From: Flavobacteriales bacterium
Lineage (GTDB): Bacteria > Bacteroidota > Bacteroidia > Flavobacteriales_E > Vicingaceae
Assembly: GCA_002706365.1 (NCBI GenBank)
Contig: PALM01000032.1
Location: 1-64,000, forward strand
Length of the DNA: 64,000 nucleotides
Reading direction: 5' to 3'
A model generated the notes under the pieces. That model was given only the letters and a program-made list of their open reading frames with translations. It had not been told where the DNA came from and made no database searches. How positions within the stretch are numbered: the first letter of the stretch is position 1; each line of letters opens with the position of its first letter. Both the position numbers and the translations under genes were made by a program. Shown in pieces: positions 24,418-32,783 of the stretch.

Positions 24418-25320
24418 ATGGCAGATAAAAAGAGAGTTTTAGCCCATCTGGCCATTTTTGGGGCCAATTTGATCTACGGGATCAACTACAGTGTTGCCAA
24501 AGGCCTCATGCCCGAGCACCTTACTCCTTTCGCTTTTATCTTTTGTCGCGTATTTGGCGCCTTGATCCTCTTTCTTCTCTTCGCAAGCATGCGAAAAACA
24601 GACAAGATCGAGCGTAATGATTTCTGGAGATTGGCGCTATGCGGATTGTTTGGTGTGGCCGGCAATCAGTTGATGTTCTTCTATGGTCTAAACCTCACCT
24701 CTCCAATCAATGCGGCTATCATAATGACAAGCAATCCTATTCTTGTTATGATCTTCGCAGCCTTGATCATAAAGGCAAAGATCACAGCTACAAAGTTAGC
24801 AGGTGTTTTCCTAGGTCTTGCTGGAGCAGCAGCTCTCATCTTACACGGCAATCAATTGAGTGTGGAGAGCGATGGTTTGATTGGCGATCTATTCATTTTC
24901 TTGAATGGCACTTCTTATGCACTTTATCTGGTTTTGGTTAAGCCTTTGATGTCGAAATACAGTCCGCTAACAGTAATCAAATGGGTATTTCTCTTTGGTG
25001 CATTCTACGTCTTCCCATTCGGTTTTCAAGAAGTACAGCAAGTGGAATGGAGCAGCTTTACGCCTACTATTTGGTATTCCTTCATTTTTGTTGTTGTAGG
25101 CACTACATTCCTAGCCTATTTGTTCAATATATACGGCTTAAAAAGGCTCAATCCCACCACGGTGAGCACTTATATCTATTCTCAACCTTTGATCGCTTCC
25201 ATTATTGCAATTCTATTCTATGATGGTGAGCTTACTTTCGTTAAAGTGCTTTCAGCATTATTGATCTTTAGTGGGGTTTATCTAGTTAGCATTCGGAAGT
25301 CGGCCCAAACTAAGGCTTAA
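24418..25320 (+). CDS. EamA-family (DMT) transporter
   Basis: A 300-residue membrane protein made of two EamA repeats (about 10-145 and 155-292), predicted to span the membrane ten times. The first repeat has IYGINYSVAKGLMPEHLTPF and the second GTSYALYLVLVKPLMSKYSP, typical of drug/metabolite exporters. Substrate unknown. It directly follows the ArsC/Spx-like gene, and the promoter of yicC begins right after its stop codon. Confidence 0.9.
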   Translation: MADKKRVLAHLAIFGANLIYGINYSVAKGLMPEHLTPFAFIFCRVFGALILFLLFASMRKTDKIERNDFWRLALCGLFGVAGNQLMFFYGLNLTSPINAAIIMTSNPILVMIFAALIIKAKITATKLAGVFLGLAGAAALILHGNQLSVESDGLIGDLFIFLNGTSYALYLVLVKPLMSKYSPLTVIKWVFLFGAFYVFPFGFQEVQQVEWSSFTPTIWYSFIFVVVGTTFLAYLFNIYGLKRLNPTTVSTYIYSQPLIASIIAILFYDGELTFVKVLSALLIFSGVYLVSIRKSAQTKA

Positions 25321-25324
25321 TGCC

Positions 25325-25333
25325 TACCTTTGC
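25325..25333 (+). promoter_or_regulatory. -7 promoter element of yicC
   Basis: TACCTTTGC, matching TAnnTTTG, just after the EamA stop. It lies upstream of the ATG at 25354 and overlaps the other candidate start codon at 25330, which argues for 25354. Confidence 0.55.
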
Positions 25334-25353
25334 CGCCTGAATTAAAAGCCTTT

Positions 25354-26226
25354 ATGATTCATTCAATGACAGGCTTCGGCAAGGCCGAAGGAAATGTGGG
25401 CGATCGAAAAGTCAACTTTCAGATCCGTTCGCTCAATTCAAAGAATCTCGATCTTAATTTGAGATTACCAGGTATCTTTAGAGAGCTGGAAGGTGATATG
25501 CGCAAATTGATCGGCGATTACCTCTATCGAGGCAAAGTTGAGCTCAATCTTAATATCGAACAACAATCTAGCAGCAATGCGCCAAAACTGAATCGAGAGC
25601 TTTTCAAGAAATATTTTGAAGAGATGCAAGCGCTTAGTGAGGAACTGAATACCAAAAGCGATGACCTCATTGCTACTGTAAGTCGTTTCCCCGAAGTTTT
25701 CAGTGCAGAGGAAGAAGATCTTTCGGATGATGATAAGAGTGCGTGTCTGTCTATTCTCAAAGAAGCTATAGAAGCACTAAATGAGTTTAGAGTTGCAGAA
25801 GGTGAGCAATTGATGAATGACTTAAAGCAACAGATCAAAGACATTTTAAACTTCCTTGAAGAAGCTTTGAAATTTGAGGATGCGAGAATAGATGCTTTTC
25901 GCGAGCGAGTTCAACAAAGATTGAATGAGCATATAGATTCAGCCAATATCGATAAGGATAGATTTGAGCAAGAAATGATCTATTATATGGAGAAATTCGA
26001 CATCTCGGAAGAGAAAGTGAGATTGAGATCTCATTGCCAGTACTTCCTAGAAGTACTAGATGGAGAAGGACAACAGGGTAAGAAATTGAATTTCATTGCA
26101 CAGGAGATCGGTAGAGAGATCAATACCTTAGGTTCAAAAGCAAATCACGCTGAAATGCAAAAACAGGTGGTACTAATGAAAGAATCACTTGAAAAGATCA
26201 AAGAACAAATCCTAAACGTGCTCTAG
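25354..26226 (+). CDS. yicC: YicC/YloC-family endoribonuclease
   Basis: From the ATG at 25354 the protein starts MIHSMTGFGKAE, the near-invariant N-terminus of the family, and has 290 residues. The YicC-like N-terminal domain (RSLNSKNLDLNLRLPG) and the C-terminal DUF1732 (GKKLNFIAQEIGREINTLGSKANHAEMQ) are both complete. The E. coli member cleaves small RNAs. It is commonly linked to gmk, as here, and gmk starts 5 bases after its stop codon. Confidence 0.95.
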   Translation: MIHSMTGFGKAEGNVGDRKVNFQIRSLNSKNLDLNLRLPGIFRELEGDMRKLIGDYLYRGKVELNLNIEQQSSSNAPKLNRELFKKYFEEMQALSEELNTKSDDLIATVSRFPEVFSAEEEDLSDDDKSACLSILKEAIEALNEFRVAEGEQLMNDLKQQIKDILNFLEEALKFEDARIDAFRERVQQRLNEHIDSANIDKDRFEQEMIYYMEKFDISEEKVRLRSHCQYFLEVLDGEGQQGKKLNFIAQEIGREINTLGSKANHAEMQKQVVLMKESLEKIKEQILNVL

Positions 26227-26231
26227 TATCT

Positions 26232-26801
26232 ATGTCTGAAGGAAAATGCATTATTCTATCAGCGCCCTCCGGAGCCGGAAAAACCACTTTGGTAAAGCAC
26301 CTCTTGGCCGAAGACTTAAAGCTCTCCTTTTCAATATCGGCAAGTACCAGAAAGCCAAGGGGCAAGGAAAAGCATGGAGTAGATTACTATTTTTTATCTC
26401 CAGAAGAATTCAAGCAAAAAGTAGAAGAAGGACATTTTGTAGAATGGGAAGAGGTGTATACCGATCATTGCTACGGTACACTTAAGTCGGAAGTCGATCG
26501 AATATGGGCTGATGAAAAACATCTCATCTTCGATGTGGATGTGGTAGGGGGTCTGAATCTCAAAAAATATTTTGGCGATAAGGCTTTAGCCATCTTTGTA
26601 ATGCCTCCTGATATGGCTAGTTTAGAATCAAGACTGAGATCAAGAGGCACAGACTCAGAAGATAGGATCCTTCAACGCTTGGAGAAGGCCAAAACAGAAT
26701 TGATCACTGCAGATCAATTTGACCACATCATACTGAACGACGACCTTGAGAAGGCCAAGAAAGAAGTAAAGAATGTGGTAAAAGCATTTTTAGCACAATG
26801 A
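26232..26801 (+). CDS. gmk: Guanylate kinase
   Basis: A 189-residue kinase with the P-loop SAPSGAGKTT (10-19), the GMP-binding SISASTRKPRGKEKHGVDYYF and the WEEVYTDHCYGT lid segment. It phosphorylates GMP to GDP and is essential for GTP supply. It lies in the yicC-gmk-nadD run, and its stop overlaps the nadD start by four bases (ATGA), so translation is coupled. Confidence 0.97.
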   Translation: MSEGKCIILSAPSGAGKTTLVKHLLAEDLKLSFSISASTRKPRGKEKHGVDYYFLSPEEFKQKVEEGHFVEWEEVYTDHCYGTLKSEVDRIWADEKHLIFDVDVVGGLNLKKYFGDKALAIFVMPPDMASLESRLRSRGTDSEDRILQRLEKAKTELITADQFDHIILNDDLEKAKKEVKNVVKAFLAQ

Positions 26802-27373
26802 AAGTAGGCTTGTTTTTTGGGACATATAATCCAGTTCATGTAGGGCATATGGTCATTGCGAATTATATGTTGGAGTTTACTGATCTGGATCAATTGTGGA
26901 TGGTAGTAACACCACAGAATCCTTTCAAACAGAAGGAGTCCATGTTGAAGGATTACGATCGCTTGCATTTGGTGAAGCTAGCCATTGGCGATAACCTCAA
27001 AATGAAGGCTTCAGATATAGAATTTGGACTACCTCAGCCCAATTATACTTCCAATACACTTGCTTATTTAGAGGAGAAGTTCCCGGATAACCAATTTGTG
27101 TTGATCATGGGTGCCGACAACCTACAACACTTTCCAAAATGGAAGAACCATGAGCATATTCTAAATGCACATGAGCTTTATGTTTACCCAAGACTGGATT
27201 CTGATGGAGGTGGCGACCTCAGCTTTCACAAGAAAGTGAAAATGGTAGATGCACCAATCATGAAGATCTCTTCTTCATTTATTCGAAAGGCAATTTCTCA
27301 AGGAAAAGATGTAAGTCATTATATGCCGGATGCAGTGGCTGCTTATATCAAGGAGATGAATCTTTATAGGTAA
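26798..27373 (+). CDS. nadD: Nicotinate-nucleotide adenylyltransferase
   Basis: A 191-residue nucleotidyltransferase with the GTYNPVHVGH motif (8-17) and the ISSSFIRKAI signature near residue 160. It adenylates nicotinate mononucleotide to deamido-NAD in NAD synthesis. It overlaps gmk by four bases. Heptamer units begin at the base after its stop codon (27374). Confidence 0.96.
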   Translation: MKVGLFFGTYNPVHVGHMVIANYMLEFTDLDQLWMVVTPQNPFKQKESMLKDYDRLHLVKLAIGDNLKMKASDIEFGLPQPNYTSNTLAYLEEKFPDNQFVLIMGADNLQHFPKWKNHEHILNAHELYVYPRLDSDGGGDLSFHKKVKMVDAPIMKISSSFIRKAISQGKDVSHYMPDAVAAYIKEMNLYR

Positions 27374-27394
27374 GACGAAGATTGAGGATTGAGG
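27374..27394. repeat. Heptamer tandem tract after nadD
   Basis: GACGAAG, ATTGAGG, ATTGAGG start at the base after the nadD stop. This is the only clear heptamer tract I found outside the first 12.5 kb. Confidence 0.6.
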
Positions 27395-27660
27395 ACGGCA
27401 ATTATCACCAAAATCTCTCAGTGCTCTCCGAGCCTTCTCAGTGAAACTAAGAGCGTAGCGATTAGTCTCTGTGTAGAAACAAAAATACTTGTCTCGATAC
27501 ATTTTTGAATAGCTAAACTAGACTTCCTTCGGAAACGATCATTCCAAGCCAAAAACACTCGACAAGCGGTTAATCATTAAAGCCCTAATGAAATTTTTAA
27601 GCTAAAAAGCCGGACTCGGACCCTGCCTGCCGGCAGGCAGGTTCGGCCTCGACCTAAAAA
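27395..27660. repeat. Non-coding spacer with CTCTCAGTG words and a 20-bp palindrome
   Basis: The region 27414-27480 has CTCTCAGTGCTCTCCGAG and CTTCTCAGTGAAACTAAGAG, then TCTCTGTGTAGAAAC, of the same dispersed class as 12280-12325. A perfect 20-base palindrome, CCTGCCTGCCGGCAGGCAGG, lies at 27622-27641, between TCGG and TTCGG words. No gene was seen. The palindrome sits 20 bases from the purQ stop and might also act in transcription end, but it has no T-run. Confidence 0.75.
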
Positions 27661-28353
27661 CTAAGCCGGTACCGCCGCCAGAATCGACTTCAAGATGGTA
27701 AGCCCATCCGTATTCCCCAATTCAGGATCTGCTGCTCTTTCTGGGTGTGGCATCATACCAAAGACATTGCCCGCTTTATTGCAAACACCGGCAATATTCT
27801 CCAAAGAGCCATTAGGGTTGGAATCTGCAGTTACATTGCCATCAGCATCACAATAGCGATAGATCACTTGATTGTTGGCATTGATCTCTTTCAATGTCTC
27901 TTCAGAAGCGTAATATCTTCCTTCTGCATGAGCAATAGGAATATTGAGTACTTCATCTAAAGGCACTTCTCTATTGATCAAAGATGAATTGTTATCCGCC
28001 TTCAAGAACACATTCTTGCAAGTGAATTTCTGATGATCGTTATGAAGAAGGGTTCCAGGCAATAATCCAGACTCACAAAGAATTTGAAAACCATTGCAAA
28101 TTCCCAAAACGAATCCGCCTTTTTCGGCAAACTCTCTTACCTCTTTCATCAAAGGCGAATAGTTGGCAATCGCGCCGGAGCGCAAATAATCACCGTAAGA
28201 AAAACCTCCGGGTAGCACTACAAAATCAACTCCCTTAAGGTCGTGATCCTTATGCCAAAGTTGTACTACTTCTTGTTCTAAAATGGTTTCCAGGACATAG
28301 ACCATATCTTGGTCACAATTGGATCCCGGGAAGGTTATAACGCCAAACTTCAT
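27661..28353 (-). CDS. purQ: Phosphoribosylformylglycinamidine synthase, glutaminase subunit PurQ
   Basis: A 230-residue class I glutamine amidotransferase. The nucleophile is Cys86 in FVLGICNGFQIL, and the His203/Glu205 pair lies in MMPHPERAADPELG. With PurS and the small-type PurL (not in this window) it makes formylglycinamidine ribonucleotide in purine synthesis. A separate PurQ implies this organism uses the three-subunit enzyme rather than the large fused PurL. purD lies 1.3 kb away on the same strand. A TAACTTTG element is at 28372-28379. Confidence 0.96.
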   Translation of the reverse strand: MKFGVITFPGSNCDQDMVYVLETILEQEVVQLWHKDHDLKGVDFVVLPGGFSYGDYLRSGAIANYSPLMKEVREFAEKGGFVLGICNGFQILCESGLLPGTLLHNDHQKFTCKNVFLKADNNSSLINREVPLDEVLNIPIAHAEGRYYASEETLKEINANNQVIYRYCDADGNVTADSNPNGSLENIAGVCNKAGNVFGMMPHPERAADPELGNTDGLTILKSILAAVPA

Positions 28354-28371
28354 CTGCTAAATTTGAAGCTA

Positions 28372-28379
28372 CAAAGTTA
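28372..28379 (-). promoter_or_regulatory. -7 promoter element of purQ
   Basis: Minus-strand TAACTTTG, 18 bases before the purQ ATG. Confidence 0.5.
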
Positions 28380-28393
28380 GGAAAAGCCAGTGA

Positions 28394-29362
28394 TTAGGCA
28401 CTATAATAAGTCAATAATTGAAAGATAAGTGCCAATAAAAAGATCAGCAATAGAGCTGCCTCTATAATCCACTTCTTTCTAAGTCGAGGATAGCTTTGAA
28501 CATATATAGCGAGAGCAGGTACCAGAGCTATGCCTATGCCCTCTTCCACTTTGATCACCAACATCCAGATCATGGAAAAGTAGAAGAGGTAATAGAAATT
28601 CCTGAACTGTGCTTTAGAGCGCAAAACCTCCTTGCTATTGTAGCTAAAGCTGAAGAACATCAACACTGAGAGTAGGATCAATAACGCTAGCTTAAGGTAA
28701 AAGATATTTTTCAGTGGCTTTAGATCTATTCCTTGAAAGACCAGAGAAAAGTCGTAGACCATTGGCAAATCAAAGAGGAAAAGTATCGCATAGAGAAAAT
28801 AGAATGGCAATGCGAACACCACTAAAAAAAGTACAAGCTCTTTAAAGTAGAATCCCCTTTGCAAAAGCACTCCAATATAAATCAGCAATGCTAAGAAGGC
28901 TGCAGGAGGGAAAAGCATGCTGCAGATCGACATGTAAAATGCCATTAGAGCTAGCTCTCTACTAATCCTTATCTGAGTATGAACCAAAAAGAGAAAACGA
29001 AAAGATCGAAGCAGCAGGAAGCAAGTAAAGAGTAAGGGTAGATTATAAAAGGTCTCAGGAAAAAGTAGCACAAAAGGAGCTGCAAACAGTATTTGCTCCA
29101 TCTTGCTTTCTCCAGCAAAGTGATGATTGCGCAGTAAGCTACTTAGCTCAAATATGATCACCATTAAGAGCAATAGATTAAGACTCAAAATAGTGACCTT
29201 AAACCAGCTTTTCTCTGCTAGCTCCCCAAGATCGAAAAGTGGTGAGAAGTCGGTAAGTGGCATCTCCCACAACAATGAGCTAGAGACCCAATAGGCCAGC
29301 AATAACATTCCAAAAAGAAGGAATTGTAGAGCTGGATATCGCTTTATTGATTCAATAATCAT
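28394..29362 (-). CDS. Polytopic membrane protein, DUF6427-like
   Basis: A 322-residue, very hydrophobic protein with about nine or ten membrane segments and no polar domain. The pattern (start MIIESIKRYPALQFLLFGMLLLAYW, a LFPETFYNLPLLFTCFLLLRSFR segment) and the position between purQ and purD, near a small membrane protein, match DUF6427 proteins of Flavobacteria. Its function is unknown. It diverges from the small gene at 29443. Confidence 0.7.
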   Translation of the reverse strand: MIIESIKRYPALQFLLFGMLLLAYWVSSSLLWEMPLTDFSPLFDLGELAEKSWFKVTILSLNLLLLMVIIFELSSLLRNHHFAGESKMEQILFAAPFVLLFPETFYNLPLLFTCFLLLRSFRFLFLVHTQIRISRELALMAFYMSICSMLFPPAAFLALLIYIGVLLQRGFYFKELVLFLVVFALPFYFLYAILFLFDLPMVYDFSLVFQGIDLKPLKNIFYLKLALLILLSVLMFFSFSYNSKEVLRSKAQFRNFYYLFYFSMIWMLVIKVEEGIGIALVPALAIYVQSYPRLRKKWIIEAALLLIFLLALIFQLLTYYSA

Positions 29363-29442
29363 TCGCTCCTAAATTAAAGACTTAGGTAGAATGGTTTCAC
29401 TTGCTTTTACTTATTTTTGCTCTGAATTTTTAACAAGGACAC

Positions 29443-29625
29443 ATGAACTCTGAGTTTGTATACGCCATAGGAGCATTTTTAGAAGCAACTTTTCAAATTC
29501 TTCCTATCCTCGGAAATCTTCCAAATATCCTTTTCACCTTGACAATTGGAGGTGGCTTCGTATACTGGATGATGGAACTAAAGAAGTACAAAGAAGAAGC
29601 TAGACACTCTGGCGGAATCGAGTAA
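29443..29625 (+). CDS. Small membrane protein, DUF6341-like
   Basis: A 60-residue protein with an amphipathic N-terminal half and one membrane segment (NILFTLTIGGGFVYWMMELKKY). The YWxxELxxY end after the membrane helix and the location beside the DUF6427-like gene and purD resemble the small DUF6341 proteins of Flavobacteria. A TATTTTTGC element lies at 29412-29420, about 22 bases before the ATG. Function unknown. Confidence 0.65.
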   Translation: MNSEFVYAIGAFLEATFQILPILGNLPNILFTLTIGGGFVYWMMELKKYKEEARHSGGIE

Positions 29626-29652
29626 TTCAAACTCCTCCAAGTACTACGACCT

Positions 29653-30921
29653 CTACATTAGGTCGAAACCTATATCCTTTCTAAAGTATTTTCCTTCAAA
29701 TAGAATGCGATCTGCATTTCTATAACTCTTTGCCAATGCATCTTTAAAATTGATGCCGGTAGCAGTAATTGCAATTACTCTACCTCCATTGGTGACCAAT
29801 TTATCACCATCCATTTTCGTTCCCGCATGGAACAATATGCAATCCCCCGTTTCATCTAATCCAGTGATCTCTTTACCCTTTTCATAGGCTTCTGGATAAC
29901 CTCCAGAGACTAACATCACCGTAGTTGCAGCATCTTGAGAAAGACTCATCTCATTATTGGCCAACTCTCCTTTTGCACAAGCTATTAAACTTTTGAGAAA
30001 GTCAGATTCAATTCTAGGCATTACCACTTCTGTCTCCGGATCGCCCATACGCACATTATACTCAATTACGTATGGCTCTTGATTCACAATCATCAAGCCA
30101 ATAAAGAGAAATCCCTTATAGTCGATCTCGTCTTTTGCCAATCCTCTAACACTAGGCTCAACTACCTTCTCTTTGATCTTCTTTTGCAATGCTTCATCGC
30201 AAAATGGCACTGGAGAAACTGCTCCCATACCTCCGGTATTCAATCCTCTGTCGCCCTCGCCAATTCGCTTATAATCTTTTGCAGAAGGCAGCATTTTGTA
30301 GTCTTTACCATCTGTAAGCACAAAGACCGACATTTCAATTCCATCTAGAAACTCTTCTATAACTAAACGCTCCCCGGCTTCGCCAAACTTATTTCCGCTA
30401 AGCATAGCATTCACCTCTTTCTTAGCTTCTTCCAGATCATCTAGGATCAAGACTCCTTTACCTGCAGCAAGGCCATCTGCCTTTAACACATAAGGAGGGT
30501 TCAAATTATTCAGGAAATCACTGGCTTCTTTGACCTCAGAACGATCAAAAGAACGGTATGCTGCAGTGGGAACATCATGGCGATTCATGAACTTCTTAGC
30601 CGCGGCCTTACTACCTTCTAGCTCAGCTCCGGCCTTTGAGGGGCCAATTACCATTAGTTTGGGCAGCTTTTCGCGAAAGTAATCGCATACTCCTTCTACT
30701 AGTGGAGCTTCCGGACCGACAAGCAAAAGAGAAATATCATTCTTCTTGATAAAATCCTCCTGAGCTTTGAAATCGCTAACTCCAATAGCCACATTCTCTG
30801 CAATGTCAGCTGTACCAGCATTACCGGGTGCAATGAATAGCTTTTCTAGAGAATTTGATTGCTTGATCTTCCAGGCAAGTGCATGTTCCCTGCCTCCAGA
30901 ACCCAAAATGAGTACGTTCAT
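29653..30921 (-). CDS. purD: Phosphoribosylamine--glycine ligase
   Basis: Starting at the ATG at 30921 (MNVLILGSGGREHALAWKI) the protein has 422 residues. The order is N-domain, ATP-grasp domain (KADGLAAGKGVLI, about 140-152) and the GD.G.NTGGMGAVSP signature, then the C-terminal domain with NVRMGDPETEVVMPR. It joins phosphoribosylamine and glycine in purine synthesis. An upstream in-frame TTG (30936) would add five residues but overlaps promoter-like CTTTGC and is less likely. Confidence 0.97.
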   Translation of the reverse strand: MNVLILGSGGREHALAWKIKQSNSLEKLFIAPGNAGTADIAENVAIGVSDFKAQEDFIKKNDISLLLVGPEAPLVEGVCDYFREKLPKLMVIGPSKAGAELEGSKAAAKKFMNRHDVPTAAYRSFDRSEVKEASDFLNNLNPPYVLKADGLAAGKGVLILDDLEEAKKEVNAMLSGNKFGEAGERLVIEEFLDGIEMSVFVLTDGKDYKMLPSAKDYKRIGEGDRGLNTGGMGAVSPVPFCDEALQKKIKEKVVEPSVRGLAKDEIDYKGFLFIGLMIVNQEPYVIEYNVRMGDPETEVVMPRIESDFLKSLIACAKGELANNEMSLSQDAATTVMLVSGGYPEAYEKGKEITGLDETGDCILFHAGTKMDGDKLVTNGGRVIAITATGINFKDALAKSYRNADRILFEGKYFRKDIGFDLM

Positions 30922-30973
30922 TCCTTTTTTTTGCAAAGGAAAGAAAAGCTGATGGGTTCAGGAAATAATTTGG

Positions 30974-31447
30974 CTAGTCGTTAGACTGAACTCCTTGGAA
31001 TTCAGTTGCAACCCATTTCACATACTTTTTATCGTATGTGAACCCCTTATTAACATCTTTGATATAAAGCTTGGCTACAGGAGGCAACATCGTATCATCT
31101 GGAGTATCAGAATCTTCTTCGAAAAGTTCTAAATCAAGCTGAAAAGCATAGTTTTTGGTAAGCTCAGCTTCTGGATGAATAGCAATTACTCCAACTTGTT
31201 TAGTGACATATCCATCTTTAATAAAAGCGATATTATACACTGAACCCAGCTCAAGGTCGAGTTTGTAATTTCCCTTTTCATCCGTTTTCCCTTCGTATAT
31301 GATCTGATTGTCCTTGATCACTTCGATGGAAACACCCGGAATCATTTTTCCATTGCTTTCCATACGACCATGAAGTCTCAATGTCCCTTCCTGGGAAGAC
31401 ACATTCAGGCATAGGAGCATACTTACTCCTAAAATTAAAAGTTTCAT
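30974..31447 (-). CDS. Exported protein with a carboxypeptidase-regulatory-like domain
   Basis: A 157-residue protein with a signal peptide (MKLLILGVSMLLCLNVSS) and one beta-sandwich domain (about 22-110; LHGRMESNGKMIPGVSIEVIKDNQIIYEGKTDEKGNYKLDL) of the carboxypeptidase-regulatory/peptidase-associated type. The rest has an acidic stretch (EEDSDTPDD) and a short C-terminal end. No catalytic part is present. Its role is unknown; such domains in Bacteroidota often sit in envelope proteins. It stands 46 bases downstream of sucB on the same strand. Confidence 0.75.
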   Translation of the reverse strand: MKLLILGVSMLLCLNVSSQEGTLRLHGRMESNGKMIPGVSIEVIKDNQIIYEGKTDEKGNYKLDLELGSVYNIAFIKDGYVTKQVGVIAIHPEAELTKNYAFQLDLELFEEDSDTPDDTMLPPVAKLYIKDVNKGFTYDKKYVKWVATEFQGVQSND

Positions 31448-31493
31448 TTTGGTGTTTTAGGCAAGTATACTGATTGTAAGCCAGAAGGTTACG

Positions 31494-32762
31494 CTACAAT
31501 CCCAATAAAATTTCTTCAGGATCCTTTCCGCCAAAAATGATGCGATTTGGATTCTCGATCATTTCTTTTACTTGCTTCAGGAATGAAACTGATTCCTTAC
31601 CATCAATGATTCTGTGGTCGTAAGAAAGTGCTACATACATCACAGGACGAATTACTACCTCTCCATTCACAGCTATAGGGCGCTCAACGATATTGTGCAT
31701 TCCCAAAATCGCCGATTGAGGAGGGTTGATAATAGGCGTACTCATCATAGAACCAAACACTCCACCATTGGTGATCGTGAATGTTCCACCAGTCATTTCA
31801 TCAATGGAAATCTTGCCATCTCTAGCCTTTACCGCTAGTCTCTTGATATCCGCTTCGATCTCTGCCAAACTCATCTGCTCGGCATTTCTCACCACTGGAA
31901 CCATAAGACCTTTCGGACTACTTACTGCAATTCCAATATCTGCATAATCATGATATACGATCTCGTTCCCATCGATCATTGCATTAACTGCAGGGAAGTT
32001 GTTGAGTGCTTCAGTAACAGCCTTAGTGAAGAACGACATGAAACCTAGGTTCACATCATGATGCTCTCTAAACTTCTCTTTGTATTTGGATCTCACCTCC
32101 ATCACAAAACTCATATCGATCTCGTTGAAGGTAGTGAGCATGGCTGTTTCATTCTTCACAGAAACTAAACGCTCGGCAACTTTTCTACGAAGTGATGACA
32201 TCTTTTCTCTGCGCTGCTCTCTTCCACCTCCCCAACCTTGGGCTGCAGAACCGTCTAGACCGCCGGCCATGGCGTTCAATACATCTTGCTTGGTGATTCT
32301 TCCACCTCTTCCACTTCCATTCACTTGACTAGCAGAAATGTTATTCTCGCTCATGATCTTGCGAGCAACCGGTGATGGATGACCTTTGGCATGTGAAGAA
32401 CTGTCTGAAGCAGCTGCCGCGACTTTCGTCTCAGTCTTCTCCTCAGCCTTAGGCGCCTCTTGCTCTTTAGTTTCTTCACTCTTGGCCTCTGGCTGGCCAG
32501 CCGAAGCTTTAGCGGAGGCTGGTGCTTCAGCAGAAGTATCAATTGCTGCAACAACATCTCCTACAGAAACGGTATCTCCTTCTTCTGCTTTAATACTAAT
32601 TGTTCCACTTGCAGGAGCAGTAAGCTCTAAGGTGGCTTTGTCGGAATCGATCTCGGCAATTACATCATCGATGTTCACATAATCGCCGTCTTCAACTGTC
32701 CAACTAGCAATATCTACTTCGGTAATGGATTCTCCCGGACTGGGAACTTTAACTTCTTCCAT
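31494..32762 (-). CDS. sucB: 2-oxoglutarate dehydrogenase E2, dihydrolipoyllysine succinyltransferase
   Basis: A 422-residue E2 protein: lipoyl domain (1-76, lipoyl Lys42 in [11 protein letters not shown]), an Ala/Glu/Lys/Pro linker (77-125), E3-binding domain (about 128-162, [14 protein letters not shown]), and the catalytic domain ending with [11 protein letters not shown] (380-390, His383, Asp387). It passes succinyl groups to CoA. The linker contains the odd segment [13 protein letters not shown], encoded by an imperfect palindrome (32491-32522) of the intergenic-repeat kind. It follows sucA by 21 bases. Confidence 0.97.
   Translation of the reverse strand: MEEVKVPSPGESITEVDIASWTVEDGDYVNIDDVIAEIDSDKATLELTAPASGTISIKAEEGDTVSVGDVVAAIDTSAEAPASAKASAGQPEAKSEETKEQEAPKAEEKTETKVAAAASDSSSHAKGHPSPVARKIMSENNISASQVNGSGRGGRITKQDVLNAMAGGLDGSAAQGWGGGREQRREKMSSLRRKVAERLVSVKNETAMLTTFNEIDMSFVMEVRSKYKEKFREHHDVNLGFMSFFTKAVTEALNNFPAVNAMIDGNEIVYHDYADIGIAVSSPKGLMVPVVRNAEQMSLAEIEADIKRLAVKARDGKISIDEMTGGTFTITNGGVFGSMMSTPIINPPQSAILGMHNIVERPIAVNGEVVIRPVMYVALSYDHRIIDGKESVSFLKQVKEMIENPNRIIFGGKDPEEILLGL
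32491..32522 (-). repeat. Palindromic repeat in frame within the sucB linker
   Basis: On the minus strand, CCAGCC and GGCTGG pair around TCC-GCTAAAGC-TTC, with GCTAAAGC itself self-complementary at its ends, followed by the 12-base palindrome GGCTGGCCAGCC. It is read as [11 protein letters not shown] and keeps the frame. Confidence 0.75.
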
Positions 32763-32783
32763 TTTTATTTTTCTATAATCAAT

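Noticed and set aside
30921-30936. TTG start for purD
   Set aside because: The ATG at 30921 gives the family's normal N-terminus; the TTG overlaps promoter-like bases.
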